Below, piece by piece: positions 63,601 to 64,000 of a stretch of DNA of 64,000 bases (position 1 is the first letter of the stretch; each line of letters starts with the position of its first letter). A model generated the notes under the pieces. That model saw only the letters and a program-made list of their open reading frames with translations. It was not told where the DNA came from and ran no database searches. This stretch comes from Trochalopteron elliotii. Its lineage: Eukaryota; Chordata; Aves; Passeriformes; Leiothrichidae. Location: the NCBI GenBank assembly GCA_024734555.1, contig JANPWX010000215.1, forward strand, positions 2,450,385 to 2,514,384, in the 5' to 3' direction. The position numbers and the translations under genes are program-made.

Positions 63601-64000
63601 CCATAGGGCAAGAATTCAGCAAGGGAAAATGATATTTCATTAGGATGCTACAATATTAGGTAGAATTAATTGCTCATTTACATTACAGGCAAAAGATTAG
63701 AATGCGAGCGGTGCTGGGTCAGCAAAAGGAAAAAAGAATGATGGGAAGGAAAACCTTATCAGTTTGATTCTTTTCTGTATGATTGCTGCTCCCAAGTGGA
63801 TTAGAAGAGTCCTACTAGAAGAAGAGAAGGTGGGCAGGAGAGAGTTTCCAATTAGAGATATCCCCAATCTTATTTATAAACAAGATTAATAACAAAACAA
63901 TTTTGATCTGGCTGAACAAAAAAAAAAACACAAACTCTTTAGCATTTTGCCCTACTTATCTCCTTAGATACTCTTCATAAAATCAAGTACTTCACTTCAA

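Larger units (their letters stand above)
50732..64000. other. Intergenic to the window end, enhancer-like stretches but no recognised gene
   Basis: Ordinary AT-rich desert with T20 at 54602-54621 and a G/T-rich tract at 62601-62677. Possible isolated acceptors lie at 53623 and about 59122 (ctgtccctggcag). Three + strand frames follow each other at 61449-62232 without recognisable homology. Two stretches (51230-51625, 55425-55760) look like regulatory elements. From 57600 to 64000 I see nothing firm. Confidence 0.5.

Noticed and set aside
1..64000. tRNA, rRNA, snRNA, CRISPR or phage-like systems
   Set aside because: None of the box A/B, snRNA or regularly spaced repeat signatures was seen on either strand; the sequence is vertebrate nuclear DNA.

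Overview
The window is vertebrate nuclear DNA, almost certainly from a bird. It carries one intact, recognisable protein gene (ARL4A), a CR1 LINE 3' fragment and two solo LTRs of a kind common in bird genomes. Coding density is very low, and long AT-rich intergenic DNA is broken up by mononucleotide runs and G/T-rich or A/C-rich low-complexity patches. The exact bird order cannot be fixed from the sequence alone.

Layout. Positions 1-330 form a CpG-rich promoter or 5' region. ARL4A (163-765, +) is a single-exon coding region followed by a 3' UTR of about 1.9 kb with a proximal and a distal poly(A) signal and a strong G-quadruplex motif. From about 2.63 kb to the right edge the window reads as a gene desert. 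This fits the known mammalian arrangement, in which a very large gene-poor interval separates ARL4A from ETV1 on its 3' side. Inside the desert I see: (a) a G/C-rich, CpG-rich exon-like block at 13.33-13.91 kb; (b) pure poly(A) runs of 48 and 39 nt at 17.19 and 30.76 kb; (c) a CR1 3' end at 22.27-22.50 kb; (d) a second CpG-rich block at 28.1-28.64 kb next to dense, regulatory-looking sequence; (e) solo LTRs at 36.65-37.21 and 50.16-50.73 kb, both on the + strand and both with near-matching 5-bp flanks; (f) several stretches whose motif density suggests conserved non-coding enhancers, best at 51.2-51.6 and 55.4-55.8 kb.

The most interesting object is on the minus strand between the two LTRs. 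Three exon-like blocks (38945-38698, 38533-38245, and 38066 to a stop at 37972) are bounded by good GT/AG splice sites. They join in consistent phase into one open frame of 194 codons from an ATG at 38898, with an AATAAA about 195 nt after the stop. I recognise no protein family in it. It may be an undescribed lineage-specific gene or a spliced lncRNA, and transcript data would decide.

Apart from ARL4A, every gene-like call here is inference from splice-site and frame logic. Conservation of the non-coding candidates could not be measured, so their confidence is low.
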